A stretch of 64,000 nt of DNA from Streptomyces cellulosae (GTDB lineage: Bacteria; Actinomycetota; Actinomycetes; Streptomycetales; Streptomycetaceae): contig NZ_JOEV01000018.1 in assembly GCF_000721105.1 (NCBI RefSeq), positions 124,001-188,000 on the forward strand, written 5' to 3'. The translations under genes were made by a program, and so were the position numbers. The notes under the pieces were generated by a model. The model saw nothing but the letters and a program-made list of their open reading frames with translations. It had not been told where the DNA came from and made no database searches. Within the stretch, counting starts at the first letter, position 1, and the number at the start of each line of letters is the position of its first letter. Below, piece by piece: positions 36,956 through 45,836 of the stretch.

Positions 36956-37827
36956 GTGTCCCCCAGCAGTTGCTCGATGAAGGCCGTCGACTCACGGGGT
37001 GTGAGCGCCTGGGCCCGGATGATCCCATACCGCAGTTCAAGGATACGGAGCTGCCTGGGCTCCGTGACCGGCCGCCCGCCCGCCACCACCGGTGAACGCC
37101 CCACCGCCGAACCGTCGGTGAACTTCAGCACCTCGATGCCACCGGCCAGTCCCGCGTGCTCCTCCCGGTCCATTGGCATCACCTGAAGCTCGATGTTCCT
37201 CAACTGGCCTGCCTCCAGCAGATGTTGCAGCTGGCGGCGCAGTACCGCCCGCCCGCCGAGCGGCCGTCGTAGCGTCCACTCCTCCAGGACGAAACTGAGT
37301 TCGGGTACGGGGTCCCGTTCGAACACGGCCTTACGGGCCACGCGCGCCGCGATGAACCGCTCCACCTCGTCTTCGGTGTACGCGGGGCGCCGCATCAGCA
37401 GGAGCCCTCGTGCGTACTCCGGCGTCTGCAACAGGCCGTGGATGTTCAGCGGGTCGTAGAGCTGAAGCTCGACCGCCTTCGCCTCCATCTGCGCCAGATC
37501 CCGCACCTTCTTCGGGTACCGGACCTTCCTCACGTCCTCCTTCATGGCGGCGATGAGCCCACCCGCCCCCAGCACACTGTCGGCGTCGTCCAGATACTCG
37601 GGCCGGGGAATCCGCTTCCCGCCCTCGATCTTGTAGACCATGTCCTCGCCGTACCCGACCGCCTCCCCGAACTCGGCGGCCCGCATCCCCACCGCCTCCC
37701 GCCGCAGCCTCAACTGCCGCCCCACGGTGGCGATGACCGCAAGCCCCCACTCGTCGTCCGGATCCACCTCCCAACCGGGCTCGTCCGCCTCGCTCTTGAG
37801 CCGCCGCGCATCAGCGTCAACACTCAT
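36952..37827 (-). CDS. XRE-family regulator with DUF5753 domain
   Basis: A 291-residue transcription regulator. The helix-turn-helix lies at about residues 35-90 (IATVGRQLRLRREAVGMRAA, YKIEGGKRIPRPEY). The C-terminal DUF5753 domain (ELQLYDPLNIHGLLQTPEYA, FVLEEWTLRRPLGG) fills the rest. I chose ATG 37827, which has GGAGGGGC at ideal spacing; an in-frame start at 37902 would add 25 low-complexity residues. It is paired with a DUF397 gene downstream. An anti-sigma-like ATPase gene lies divergently at 38030. This XRE/DUF397/ATPase trio is recurrent in Streptomyces. Confidence 0.93.
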   Translation of the reverse strand: MSVDADARRLKSEADEPGWEVDPDDEWGLAVIATVGRQLRLRREAVGMRAAEFGEAVGYGEDMVYKIEGGKRIPRPEYLDDADSVLGAGGLIAAMKEDVRKVRYPKKVRDLAQMEAKAVELQLYDPLNIHGLLQTPEYARGLLLMRRPAYTEDEVERFIAARVARKAVFERDPVPELSFVLEEWTLRRPLGGRAVLRRQLQHLLEAGQLRNIELQVMPMDREEHAGLAGGIEVLKFTDGSAVGRSPVVAGGRPVTEPRQLRILELRYGIIRAQALTPRESTAFIEQLLGDT

Positions 37828-38029
37828 CCCACGCCCCTCCGCCGTACGACCGTCGTTCACCGCCGCCCTACCCGCAAGGGACGCCCCGACAAGCCCGGAC
37901 ACGACCGGACAAGCCCTGGACAGTCACCCTGCGTATCGGCTTCGTCGCTCATCACGGTAGGCGGAAACCGCCACGCTGAGTGACACGAATCAAGAAACCG
38001 CCGAGGCCGACGCACAAGCCGTCACCCCC

Positions 38030-38469
38030 ATGCGCAACTTCAGCCTGCTGCTGTCCCCCACGCCCCGCGGCGCCCGCCTCGCACGCCTGCTCGCCATCGA
38101 GCAACTCGGCAGCTGGGAGCTCCCGTTGCACCCGGCGGAGCACATCGTGGCCGAGCTGGCGGCCAACGCCGTCACTCACGAACCCGTGTGCCCGGCCGTG
38201 ACTTCCGCCTGACGCTCTACGTCGTCGGCGGCACCCTTCGCATCGAGGTCACCGACACGCGCGGTGACCGTCTGCCGTACGTCGAAGAGGCCGCCCCGGA
38301 CGGCGCTGAGTCCGGCCGCAGTCTCCTCCTCGTCGACGCGCTCGCCGACCGCTGGGGAGTGGCGCACGGCCCCACTCCACGGAAGACCGTCTGGGCCGAA
38401 GTGACGATCCGCCCCACCGGATCGCGGCCCGTCCCATCCCGGTCCCTCACCGCCCGGCCCGACGCGTGA
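38030..38469 (+). pseudogene. Anti-sigma-type ATP-binding protein, frameshifted
   Basis: The first frame reads MRNFSLLLSPTPRGARLARL and AEHIVAELAANAVTHE, the N-box of HATPase_c anti-sigma (RsbW-like) proteins, then stops at 38210. The neighbouring frame continues PGRDFRLTLYVVGGTLRIEV, TDTRGDRLP and RSLLLVDALADRWGV, the G-boxes. Joining them needs two bases removed (or one added) near 38185-38192 (GTGTG). The total is 440 bases where 438 would be in frame. It lies divergent to the XRE/DUF397 pair, its usual partner. Real mutation and sequencing error are both possible. Confidence 0.85.
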
Positions 38470-38703
38470 TCAAAGCTTTTCCATGACCACGGGGCAAATA
38501 CCAACCCGACCTCACCCCCACCGAACCTCCACAGCACCCCTGGTCACCCGGAAGAGTGGTGATCCCCAACTCGGCTGGATTTCGGACCGGTTCACCGGCA
38601 TATGCTCGCCGCGACCAACCACAACCGCAGACATGCGACGGCCCCCGCCGGGACGGCAATCCCAGTGCGAGGGCCTGACCACCGAGGAAGTAGGAGCTTC
38701 CCG
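38470..38703. other. Gap upstream of the HTH protein gene
   Basis: A 234-base gap with no gene seen. AGGAAGTAGGAG near its right end is the ribosome-binding site for the gene at 38704. Confidence 0.5.
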
Positions 38704-39711
38704 ATGGATACGCAGAACCTTAGCGCGCCCTCCTGCGCGCGGCCGCTGAATCCCCGCGGCATCACCCACATCAACGTCCCGCACACCACCCGCTACACGG
38801 TCGTCGGCAATCACCTCGCCCAGCACCGGCAGCTCTCCCTCACCGCGATGGGCCTCGCCCTCCACATCCAGTCGCTGCCCGAGCAGGCCCGCGTCGACAT
38901 CAAGACCCTCGCCGACCGCTTCCCCGAGGGCGAGACCCGTATCGCTGCCGCCCTGCGCGAACTCGAAACCCACGGCTACCTGGCCCGCATCCGCGAGCGC
39001 CTCCCGAGCGGCCGCATCGTCACGCACACGGTGTCGTACAACCAGCCCGTGGCCCAGCGCGCGGAGACCCGCCCGGTACCCACTCGCAAAGCTCCGCCTC
39101 GGCCGCCTTCAGGCGACGTACCTCCACCGCCGCCCGCCGACCCTGAGCCCGAGCCCGAGCCCGAACCGGAGCCCGAGCCGGAGCCGGAGCCCGAGCCCGA
39201 GCCGGAGCCCGAGCCGGAGCCCGCCCCTCAGCCGGCCCCCGCGACACCTCCCCCACCATCGCCCGGCCCCACGCCGAAACCCCCACTCCCCGAACCCCAA
39301 ACCCCCGATCTGGACCGCCACCGCACAGCCACCGCTCTCCTCGCCACGCTCCACCACAACGACCCCCGCCTACTCCTCTCCGAACGCGCCGTCCGCCACC
39401 TCGCCCCGGCCGTCGCCGCCTGGCTCGAGCGCGGCGCCCACCCCGACGCCGTACGCCACACCCTGACCGCGAACCTCCCCAGCGAGCCCATCCGCAACCC
39501 GGCAGCCTTCCTCGCCCACCGGCTCACCGAACTACTGCCGCCGCCTCCGCCGGCCGCACCACCGCCCGGCGACAGGCAGTCCGCTGCCGTCCCTCCGCCG
39601 TTCCACAACTGCGAGGGCTGCGAACGCGCGATCAGGACCCCACGGCCAGGGACCTACTGCCGCGACTGCCGCGACGCGGGCCTCGGCCTCGATACGGCCA
39701 CAGCGGCGTGA
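38704..39711 (+). CDS. Winged-helix DNA-binding protein with Pro-Glu repeat
   Basis: A 335-residue protein. The N-terminal half (residues 1-120) has ARYTVVGNHLAQHRQLSLTA-like sequence followed by LADRFPEGETRIAAALRELE and GYLARIRERLPSGRIVTHTV, a winged helix-turn-helix similar to replication-initiator or GntR/MarR-type domains. Residues about 148-173 are an alternating Pro-Glu rod. A second folded region (about 205-285) and a C-terminal zinc-ribbon-like CEGCERAIRTPRPGTYCRDC follow. ATG 38704 has AGGAG upstream. Such proteins occur widely in Streptomyces but have no assigned function that I know of. DNA binding is inferred from the fold. Confidence 0.85.
   Translation: MDTQNLSAPSCARPLNPRGITHINVPHTTRYTVVGNHLAQHRQLSLTAMGLALHIQSLPEQARVDIKTLADRFPEGETRIAAALRELETHGYLARIRERLPSGRIVTHTVSYNQPVAQRAETRPVPTRKAPPRPPSGDVPPPPPADPEPEPEPEPEPEPEPEPEPEPEPEPEPAPQPAPATPPPPSPGPTPKPPLPEPQTPDLDRHRTATALLATLHHNDPRLLLSERAVRHLAPAVAAWLERGAHPDAVRHTLTANLPSEPIRNPAAFLAHRLTELLPPPPPAAPPPGDRQSAAVPPPFHNCEGCERAIRTPRPGTYCRDCRDAGLGLDTATAA
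39145..39222 (+). repeat. 6-bp tandem repeat (GAGCCS) encoding Pro-Glu
   Basis: Thirteen hexamers of GAGCCC/GAGCCG/GAACCG in frame within the HTH protein gene, giving (Glu-Pro)13. In-frame unit gain or loss would change spacer length between the DNA-binding and C-terminal domains. Confidence 0.92.
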
Positions 39712-39825
39712 ACTCCTTGCCTGCTGGTTCTCGCACATCCACGGATGGACGAGGCCCTGACAACCCCCCGATGGCGTAGGAGGCCGGCTCAGCCGGGTCG
39801 GTCACGCGCTCGCGGCGCATGACGG
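39712..39825. other. Intergenic, no gene seen
   Basis: A stretch between the HTH gene and the transposase remnant. I see no gene, tRNA or clear inverted repeat. Confidence 0.4.
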
Positions 39826-39930
39826 ACCTGGGCAGTTTGGTTGGATCAGTGGGACGTTGATCTGGGCGTGTCGCTGACTGATGCCCAATGGGCGCGGATC
39901 GAGCCGTTACTTACGGACCGGACGCCGATT
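39826..39930 (+). mobile_element. IS5-type transposase N-terminal remnant
   Basis: From 39868 the plus strand reads VSLTDAQWARIEPLLTDRTP, the first 20 residues of the IS5-family transposases frequent in Streptomyces. The next codons diverge at once, and 30 bases later another gene starts. The preceding 40 bases (GGGCAGTTTGGTTGG onward) probably belong to the left end of the element. The remainder of the transposase and the right end are absent, so this is a deletion scar. Confidence 0.75.
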
Positions 39931-39958
39931 GTCAGCGGCTGCTGGCAGCATCACCGCC

Positions 39959-41005
39959 ATGGACGCCACATGTACCACTCCGCCGCGACCGTTCGACGTC
40001 ACCGCGCTCTTCCCTCAACTGGCCCCGCTGGCGCGGACGGCGACTCGGCTGCACCCGCGGCCGGGGGCGCCGACCGTGCACGACAGCTCCGTCGGCGGGC
40101 CGCTCCTGTGGCCCGCCGACGAGCCGTGGCCGTACTGCGAAGAACCGCACGACAGGCATGCGGCGTTCACGATCAACTCCCCGGACGACATCCGGCTCCA
40201 GCGCCGCGTCCTCGCCGCAGCGGCCGAGCGCCTTCACCTCGACCCCGAGGCACCCGAGCGGACCCCCGAGGAACAGGAGACCTTGGATCTGATCAGGGCG
40301 GGCCGCCCATGGTTCGACGGCCCGATCCCTCTCGTGCCCGTCGCCCAGTTGTACGCCCGCGACATTCCCTTCCCCCGCCCGCCCGACGCGGACCTGCTCC
40401 AAGTCCTGTGGTGCCCCTTCGACCATGAGATGGCCCACCCGAAGACCGCCCTCTTCTGGCGGTCCTCCGCCACCGTCACCGACGTCCTCGACGCACCGCC
40501 CGAGCCACCGATCGTCCAGGACGGCTGGTACCTCCCGGAGCCGTGCCTGTTCTCCCCGGAGCAGGTCACCGAGTTTCCCAACCCCCTGGAGCTGGACAAG
40601 GAGCTTCGGGACCAGCTGGACGACATGAGCCGCTGGGAGACGATCGACCCCGCGCAGTACAACGCGTACGCGGACGATCCGGGCGAGCTCTACCTGAACA
40701 ACCTCTGCACCGCCCCCGGCTGGAAGACCGGCGGCTGGACCCGCTGGAGCCCCACCGACCCCGTCGACCGCACCTGCCCGGAGTGCGGCACCGAGGCGGT
40801 CCCGCTCCTGACCATCGCCTCCTCGGAATGGGACGGCGGCAGCGCGACCTGGATCGCCGAGGAGAACCGGCCGACCCCGGGCCCGCCGCCCCTGGGCGCC
40901 CGGGACGGCAACTTCACCTTGATCGATATCACCGGCGGCAACAACCTGCAGCTCCACGTCTGCCCGTCTTCTCCGTACCACCCCCACTTCGAACTGCTCC
41001 AGTGA
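39959..41005 (+). CDS. DUF1963/YwqG-like protein of unknown function
   Basis: A 348-residue cytoplasmic protein. The opening third holds GGPLLWPADEPWPYCE, and the middle holds PLVPVAQLYARDIPFPRPPD and LLQVLWCPFD, a pattern resembling the YwqG/DUF1963 family, which binds no known ligand. Near the C-terminus CPECGTEAVPLLTI looks like half a zinc site, followed by SSEWDGGSATWIAEE. ATG 39959 gives a natural N-terminus but has no strong ribosome-binding site; the sequence immediately upstream is the transposase scar, so its original promoter may have been replaced. Confidence 0.78.
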   Translation: MDATCTTPPRPFDVTALFPQLAPLARTATRLHPRPGAPTVHDSSVGGPLLWPADEPWPYCEEPHDRHAAFTINSPDDIRLQRRVLAAAAERLHLDPEAPERTPEEQETLDLIRAGRPWFDGPIPLVPVAQLYARDIPFPRPPDADLLQVLWCPFDHEMAHPKTALFWRSSATVTDVLDAPPEPPIVQDGWYLPEPCLFSPEQVTEFPNPLELDKELRDQLDDMSRWETIDPAQYNAYADDPGELYLNNLCTAPGWKTGGWTRWSPTDPVDRTCPECGTEAVPLLTIASSEWDGGSATWIAEENRPTPGPPPLGARDGNFTLIDITGGNNLQLHVCPSSPYHPHFELLQ

Positions 41006-41119
41006 GCTCGTGCGGAAGTCCTCCGCGCCGACGCCTGCGCCACAATCGACACCGCGATCGACTCTCCGGTCAGCCGCCTTGGCCAACTACCGGAGATCCG
41101 AACGACGGGCCCTGGGCGT

Positions 41120-41811
41120 TCATACGCCACCCTTGTCGACCAGCTCGATCAAGGCGTCGGCTGCGGGAGCCGAAGAGGCCGGGTTCTGGCCGGTGATCAG
41201 CAGACCGTCCTGGAGGACATAGGGCTGCCAGTCGCCGGTCTGGGAGTAGACGCCTCCGAGCTTGGTGAGTTCGTCCTCGACCAGGAACGGGACAATGTCA
41301 GTGAGCTGGACCGCGGCCTCCTCAGGGAGTTGGCGAATCCGGTGACCCGCCTGCCCGAGACCAGCGGGGTACCGTCCTCGTTGACGGTGTGCCGCAGTAC
41401 GCCGGGCGCGTGGCACACCAGTGCAACCGGCTTGCCGGAGCGAATGGTCGTCTCGATCAGTCGCGCGGAGTCGGGGTCCTCCGCCAGGTCCCAGAGGGGT
41501 CCGTGCCCGCCGGGGTAGAAGACCGCATCGAAGTCATCGGCCGACACCGAGTCAAGGCGCACGGTGTTCGCCAGCGCCTTGGTTGCCTCAGGGTCGGCAT
41601 CGAAGCGCCGAGTGTCGTCGGTCTGGAAGCCGGCCTCGTTGCTCTTGGGGTCCAGCGGCGGTCGGCCGCCCTTGGGTGAGGCGAGCACGATCTGCGCGCC
41701 GGCCTCCTTGAACCGGTAGTACGGCGCCGCCAGTTCCTCCAGCCAGAACCCGGTCTTGTGGCCGGTGTCGCCCAGCTCGTCGTGCGAGGTGAGAACAATC
41801 AGAACCTTCAT
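41120..41811 (-). pseudogene. DJ-1/PfpI (Hsp31-like) protein, frameshifted
   Basis: Starts MKVLIVLTSHDELGDTGHKT (41811). It contains DFDAVFYPGGHGPLWDLAED and the nucleophile-elbow cysteine in ALVCHAPGVLRH, the signature of type-1 glutamine amidotransferase-like DJ-1/PfpI proteins (glyoxalase, protease or chaperone activities). After VTGFANS the frame fails near 41322-41330. The continuation EEAAVQLTDIVPFLVEDELT runs in another frame to a stop at 41120. The span is 692 bases, two more than an intact 690. All catalytic residues lie before the break. Mutation or sequencing error. Confidence 0.87.
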
Positions 41812-41917
41812 GGCACGATCCTCGATGTGTGAGTAGACCAGTCTGCTGTCAGTCTGAGGTGGCTCCGGATGCCTGCCGAGCGCACTCGTCGCCTCCCCAC
41901 TGACAGGCCGGCCAACC

Positions 41918-42430
41918 TCACAGCTTGCCGAAGACCACTCCGCGCCAGGTCCACCCTGACGCGAGGACGGCGCCCCGCAAGGGGTTACGCAGCTGCCCGC
42001 TGTCGAAGCGGAAAGCCTCCGTCGCTTCGAGCCGGCCGCTCTCCCCGCGTCCGATCGTCCAGTCGCGGCTGACGGTCCTGTCCGGCCCGCGCGTGTACTG
42101 CGACGAAATCCTGAGCGCTGGCGGATTCCCGACCCGGGTGACCTCCCACCCCTCCTCAAGGACGCGCACCTCGTGATCCTCCTCGACCAGGCGCATGCGG
42201 ATCTGGACGGCACGCGTCAGCTGCGACTCGACGAAAAAGGTCCGCCAGGCGGGCTCCGCCAACCGCCATTCCGCCACCAGGTCGGCACCTTCAGGAGCTC
42301 CGTCCCTCACCACCCACGGCACGTCGGGTCCGTTGAGCGCGACCAGCGCGGCCCCGACCTCCTCGGCGGCACGCGGTGCGATACCGCTGTCCGGCCGCTT
42401 GGTGCCGGTCAGCTTGTCGAAAAGGCCCAT
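41918..42430 (-). CDS. Conserved protein of unknown function
   Basis: A 170-residue soluble protein starting MGLFDKLTGTKRPDSGIAPR, containing the segments VEEDHEVRVLEEGWEVTRVG and SRDWTIGRGESGRLEATEAF. It looks like one alpha/beta domain, with no signal or membrane helix. It follows the 209-residue membrane protein by 29 bases and is probably the last gene of the ESX-type group starting at 45836. I know no function. Confidence 0.8.
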   Translation of the reverse strand: MGLFDKLTGTKRPDSGIAPRAAEEVGAALVALNGPDVPWVVRDGAPEGADLVAEWRLAEPAWRTFFVESQLTRAVQIRMRLVEEDHEVRVLEEGWEVTRVGNPPALRISSQYTRGPDRTVSRDWTIGRGESGRLEATEAFRFDSGQLRNPLRGAVLASGWTWRGVVFGKL

Positions 42431-42459
42431 CGGGGCAAACTCCTGACGTTGACGGCCGC

Positions 42460-43089
42460 TCAGCCGACTTGCGGGCTGCCGTTCGGCAGGGCGTCCGCGC
42501 TCTCGCAGCGCCAGATTTCACGGGCTTCGAGCCGGAGAGTGTCGGCGGCGAGGGAAGCCATGTTCTGGATGGTGGCCCGGTTCGTGGTCTTTTCGTAGGT
42601 TACGTCGACCTCTACCAGCGCCTTTTCTTTGTCATACTTTCCGGTGCAGTCAGCAAAGAGGAAGACGGTGTCTCCCTTGTAGTATCCAATGGCTTTACCG
42701 AGAGTGATCCGGATATTGCCAGCCATACTTGCACCGCGGTCCACGTTCTTCATGCTGTAGGTCGACTGGAGATAAGAGCTGTGGTCGATCCTTACCGACT
42801 TGCCCCCGCCGTACACTTTACAGGTTCCGGGCCTCTGTTTACTGTCAACGCTCCGAGGGTTAAATGCACCGGAATGCCATTCCGCGAATGGTTTTCCCTT
42901 TTCCGGAAGCAGTTCTCTCACAGCCGCCCCCGAGAGGGCGCCGTCGCACACCCGGGCCGGGACCGCGACAGCAGGCTCTTCGGACGGCCACACTTGCCAC
43001 GCCACCACTCCGGCCACGGCCAGCGCCCCCACGACTGCCAGAGCGATCAAGGTCTTGAATCGACGGCTCCGCTTTTCTGATCCATTCAC
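42460..43089 (-). CDS. Membrane-anchored extracytoplasmic protein
   Basis: A 209-residue protein. Basic cytoplasmic start (MNGSEKRSRRFK), one hydrophobic helix (TLIALAVVGALAVAGVVAW, about residues 13-31), and an external domain with four cysteines (RVCDGALSG, GTCKVYGGG, FADCTGK, RCESAD). The third base bias is weaker than in neighbouring genes. It begins 6 bases after the large ESX-type gene, so it is probably an outer-face partner of that system. I do not recognise a family with confidence. Confidence 0.82.
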   Translation of the reverse strand: MNGSEKRSRRFKTLIALAVVGALAVAGVVAWQVWPSEEPAVAVPARVCDGALSGAAVRELLPEKGKPFAEWHSGAFNPRSVDSKQRPGTCKVYGGGKSVRIDHSSYLQSTYSMKNVDRGASMAGNIRITLGKAIGYYKGDTVFLFADCTGKYDKEKALVEVDVTYEKTTNRATIQNMASLAADTLRLEAREIWRCESADALPNGSPQVG

Positions 43090-43095
43090 CAGCTA

Positions 43096-45354
43096 CTACT
43101 TCCCTGATCTCTGGCGTCCTTGGCCGTAGGAAGCATTGACTTCCCGTCTGGCGGCATCGGCCTGACTCTTCGCATTCTCGTGGTCGTAGCCCGCTTCCTT
43201 GGCGGCCGTGTACGTGGCATCGTAGATTGCGTCTGCCGAATTCGCCCTCTGATCCTCCAAGAACAGGTCTCGGTCTTTGAGAGCTTCCTCGCTGGAATCT
43301 CTGGTGAATTTATCAACGACCGACGCCTGAATGTCCTCCACCACCCACCCCACCACGTCTCCACCCACCGGAATCTTCCCGACGCCCATACCGATGACGC
43401 GCCCGGCCCACTTGTCCGCCGTAGCGACCCCTTCGTTGAACTCCGCATCCGAGGCGATCTTCTCGTCGACGACCGCCTGTGTGCGGGACTCCGCCATGAT
43501 CCCGGCGATCTCGCCACCCGGATCGACCCGGTTGGCGATCTCAGGAGCCAGCTCCTTGTACTTGTCGGCGTCATGGAAGGCTTCATTGACGAGGTCCGTG
43601 GTCACGGCTTCCTGGGACGTGATGATGGCCCCGTAGGCATCGGGGTCCTTGCCTACCGCTCCGAGGAAGTTCTTGAGGACACCCGGCGAAAGGCCCTCGG
43701 GATTGCTGGTCAAGTCGAAATTCCCGAGGTGCGCGCTGGCCCCGTGGGTGCCGACCGTGCTTCCGTCGCCCATGAAGGCGCCCTGTACGTCCCGCATGTA
43801 GTCGGCGGTGATGTTCCCGAGGCTCGCCCGCATGGGCGAGTCGTCCAGGTCCCCGGGTTCGGTGCCGTAGCGCTCGACGAGCTTGTGGAAGATGGCGGCG
43901 CCGTCCTCGGAATGCGGTGGCGGCACGGCTTCACTGCCGTAGGGCAGGCCGGTCGTCGCGGCCTCCAGCGCGTGACCGAGGGCCTGCTGGCCGAAGCCGA
44001 TCGCGGTCTTCGTCTTGTCCTCGTCCGCGAGGATGTTCGTGTCGTTGGTGTCGGCCGTCCACTCGAAGTCCTTGTCGGTGAGCAAGTCGAGGTAGGAGTC
44101 GAAGCCCGGCTTGCCGTCCTTGTTCACCGTGCCGTCCTGGTTGTACGCGGTCGGCGACTCGGTGAAGAACTTCTCCGATGCGTCGGGACTGTGGCCGAGG
44201 GCCTCCAGGACGCTGTTGAGCGGCTCGTTGCCCGACCCCAGCCGGCCCGACGGGTTGAAGCCGTAGGTGTCCTCTTGGCCCGCGGGTTTGTTGCTGAGGA
44301 AGAAGTGCGGTTCTTTTTTGTGCAACTGGGTGATGTGTTCGGCGATCGGGTTGATGAACCTGGCGTCGTAGTTGCCGTAGCGCAGCAGGCCGCCGAGGAC
44401 CTGGTAGCCGTACGGCTTGTTCCACTGACCCTGTTCCCAGCCGATCTGCTGGGTGCCCAGGCGGCGGAACTGGTCGCCCCAGCTGCTCGGCAGGTGGTGC
44501 TTGGTGTCCGGGTCGGTGGCGTTGGCCAACGCGAGCCCCATGTTCCTCTGGAGGTCCTTCATGCCGTCGAGGCGGACCTTGCTTGCGTCCGGGCCGGTCC
44601 CGTTGATCGACATTTCGGCGTAGAACTCGAGCGTCTTCTCGGGGCCGCCGAGCCCTTGGTAGAACTGGGTGGCGAACTCGCCGTCCTTCTCCTGGCCGTT
44701 GAAGCGCATCAGCCGGTTGAATTCCTGCAGTTCCGCGTCACTCATCTGGTCGCCCTTGAGGGCCAGTTCCACGGCGCGTTCGGCCTGGGCGTCGTTCAGG
44801 GATTCGTACGAGCTGTGGCCGGCGTTGTTGCGGTCGTTGCCGTGGCTCTTGCTCAGGGCGCGGGCCACCGACGCGTCGATCTCCGCGGCGTGGGCGAGGA
44901 GCCGGTTGATCCGGCTCTCCAACTCCTGCTTGGCGTCGAGCTGTTCTTGCGTGCGGTCGTCGCTGTCGCCCCGGATGTGCGGGAAGAAGCAGCGGACCTT
45001 GCCGTCTCCGATGTCCTCGACGCGGACCCCGAGTTTCGGGGCGTCCGTCTCGACCGCGGTCCTGACCTGCTTCTGCAGCGAGACAAGTTCGGTGTGGGCG
45101 TCGGAGAGGACTTGGTGGATGCTGCTCGCCTCGGTGTGGAGATCCGAGATCTCTTTCCCTGTCTTGGTGACGAACTCCCGCGTGACCGTTGCGTTCACGC
45201 CGGCCCAGCGGGCTTTGTCCGACTTGGCCTGCATGCCCGTCCGGGCGTTCTCCGCCAGGGTTTTGAGGCCGTCGACCGTGTCCTTCCAGTCGGCGACCGC
45301 TGTGCCGAGCCTGCCGAGGTCGACCTCGGACAGGTCCAGGTATGTGAAAGCCAC
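43096..45354 (-). CDS. Large ESX/WXG-type secretion-associated protein
   Basis: A 752-residue protein. The N-terminal 130 residues (FTYLDLSEVDLGRLGTAVAD onward) form a helical WXG100/LXG-like bundle with ARWAGVNA near position 45. A coiled stretch with TQEQLDAKQELESRINRLLA follows, then a long region (about 230-620) typical of big streptomycete ESX-associated proteins, with YNQDGTVNKDGKPGFDSYLD and GHALEAATTGLPYG. The last 130 residues contain a short hydrophobic GKIPVGGDVVGWVVEDI. No signal peptide is present, as expected for a type VII substrate. GTG 45354 lies 11 bases after the stop of the WXG-like gene, with AGGGG upstream. A secreted effector or polymorphic-toxin-like role is inferred; I see no toxin motif. 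Confidence 0.8.
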   Translation of the reverse strand: MAFTYLDLSEVDLGRLGTAVADWKDTVDGLKTLAENARTGMQAKSDKARWAGVNATVTREFVTKTGKEISDLHTEASSIHQVLSDAHTELVSLQKQVRTAVETDAPKLGVRVEDIGDGKVRCFFPHIRGDSDDRTQEQLDAKQELESRINRLLAHAAEIDASVARALSKSHGNDRNNAGHSSYESLNDAQAERAVELALKGDQMSDAELQEFNRLMRFNGQEKDGEFATQFYQGLGGPEKTLEFYAEMSINGTGPDASKVRLDGMKDLQRNMGLALANATDPDTKHHLPSSWGDQFRRLGTQQIGWEQGQWNKPYGYQVLGGLLRYGNYDARFINPIAEHITQLHKKEPHFFLSNKPAGQEDTYGFNPSGRLGSGNEPLNSVLEALGHSPDASEKFFTESPTAYNQDGTVNKDGKPGFDSYLDLLTDKDFEWTADTNDTNILADEDKTKTAIGFGQQALGHALEAATTGLPYGSEAVPPPHSEDGAAIFHKLVERYGTEPGDLDDSPMRASLGNITADYMRDVQGAFMGDGSTVGTHGASAHLGNFDLTSNPEGLSPGVLKNFLGAVGKDPDAYGAIITSQEAVTTDLVNEAFHDADKYKELAPEIANRVDPGGEIAGIMAESRTQAVVDEKIASDAEFNEGVATADKWAGRVIGMGVGKIPVGGDVVGWVVEDIQASVVDKFTRDSSEEALKDRDLFLEDQRANSADAIYDATYTAAKEAGYDHENAKSQADAARREVNASYGQGRQRSGK

Positions 45355-45365
45355 GCCTGCGTCCC

Positions 45366-45836
45366 CTACGTGAAGTACCTGTTGAGCTCGGACACGGATA
45401 CGGCCTCGCCGGCGCGGCTGACCACCGCCGCGATCTCGGCGTCGTCCGACGCGTGCAGCTTCTTGGTGTAGTCGAGGTGGTTGGAGATGTGCGCGCATGC
45501 CTGCAGCACGGACTTGACCTGGGAGGTCCAGATCTCGACCGTCTTCTCCAGGGCACCGCCCATCGCGAAATTGTGGGACTTCAGCGAGGCGGCGGCCTGC
45601 GCCGTGGAACCGGCGCCCTCCTTGTTCGGGCTCGCGCCGGCGATATCCGCTTCCTTGCGGAGATCCTCGTAGAGGACGAAGGCGTCGTGACCGACGGCCC
45701 CGAGGTCGTTCTGGTTCACCACCAGGTCGCCGTCCCCGCTCCCGCCGCCCTCCGCGGGAAGCTGGTTGAGCCGCATCTGCGTCGGACCGCGCTGCGCCGC
45801 CTCGGCCTTTAGTTGCTCCCACTCGTCCCAGGCCAT
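45366..45836 (-). CDS. WXG100-like small protein
   Basis: A 156-residue helical protein: MAWDEWEQLKAEAAQRGPTQ, a glycine linker, then a helix pair with GAVGHDAFVLYEDLRKEADI and IWTSQVKSVLQACAHISNHL. It resembles the WXG100 family partners of type VII secretion, although the classic W-x-G turn is replaced. It is the first gene of a four-gene operon (45836 to 41918) and probably forms a complex with, or is a chaperone for, the 752-residue product. Confidence 0.78.
   Translation of the reverse strand: MAWDEWEQLKAEAAQRGPTQMRLNQLPAEGGGSGDGDLVVNQNDLGAVGHDAFVLYEDLRKEADIAGASPNKEGAGSTAQAAASLKSHNFAMGGALEKTVEIWTSQVKSVLQACAHISNHLDYTKKLHASDDAEIAAVVSRAGEAVSVSELNRYFT

Noticed and set aside
43120..45471. 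A 783-codon open frame on the plus strand
   Set aside because: It is antisense to the ESX-type gene, has arbitrary V/G/R/D/L-rich composition and no family motif. It follows from third-position G/C bias of the true gene.
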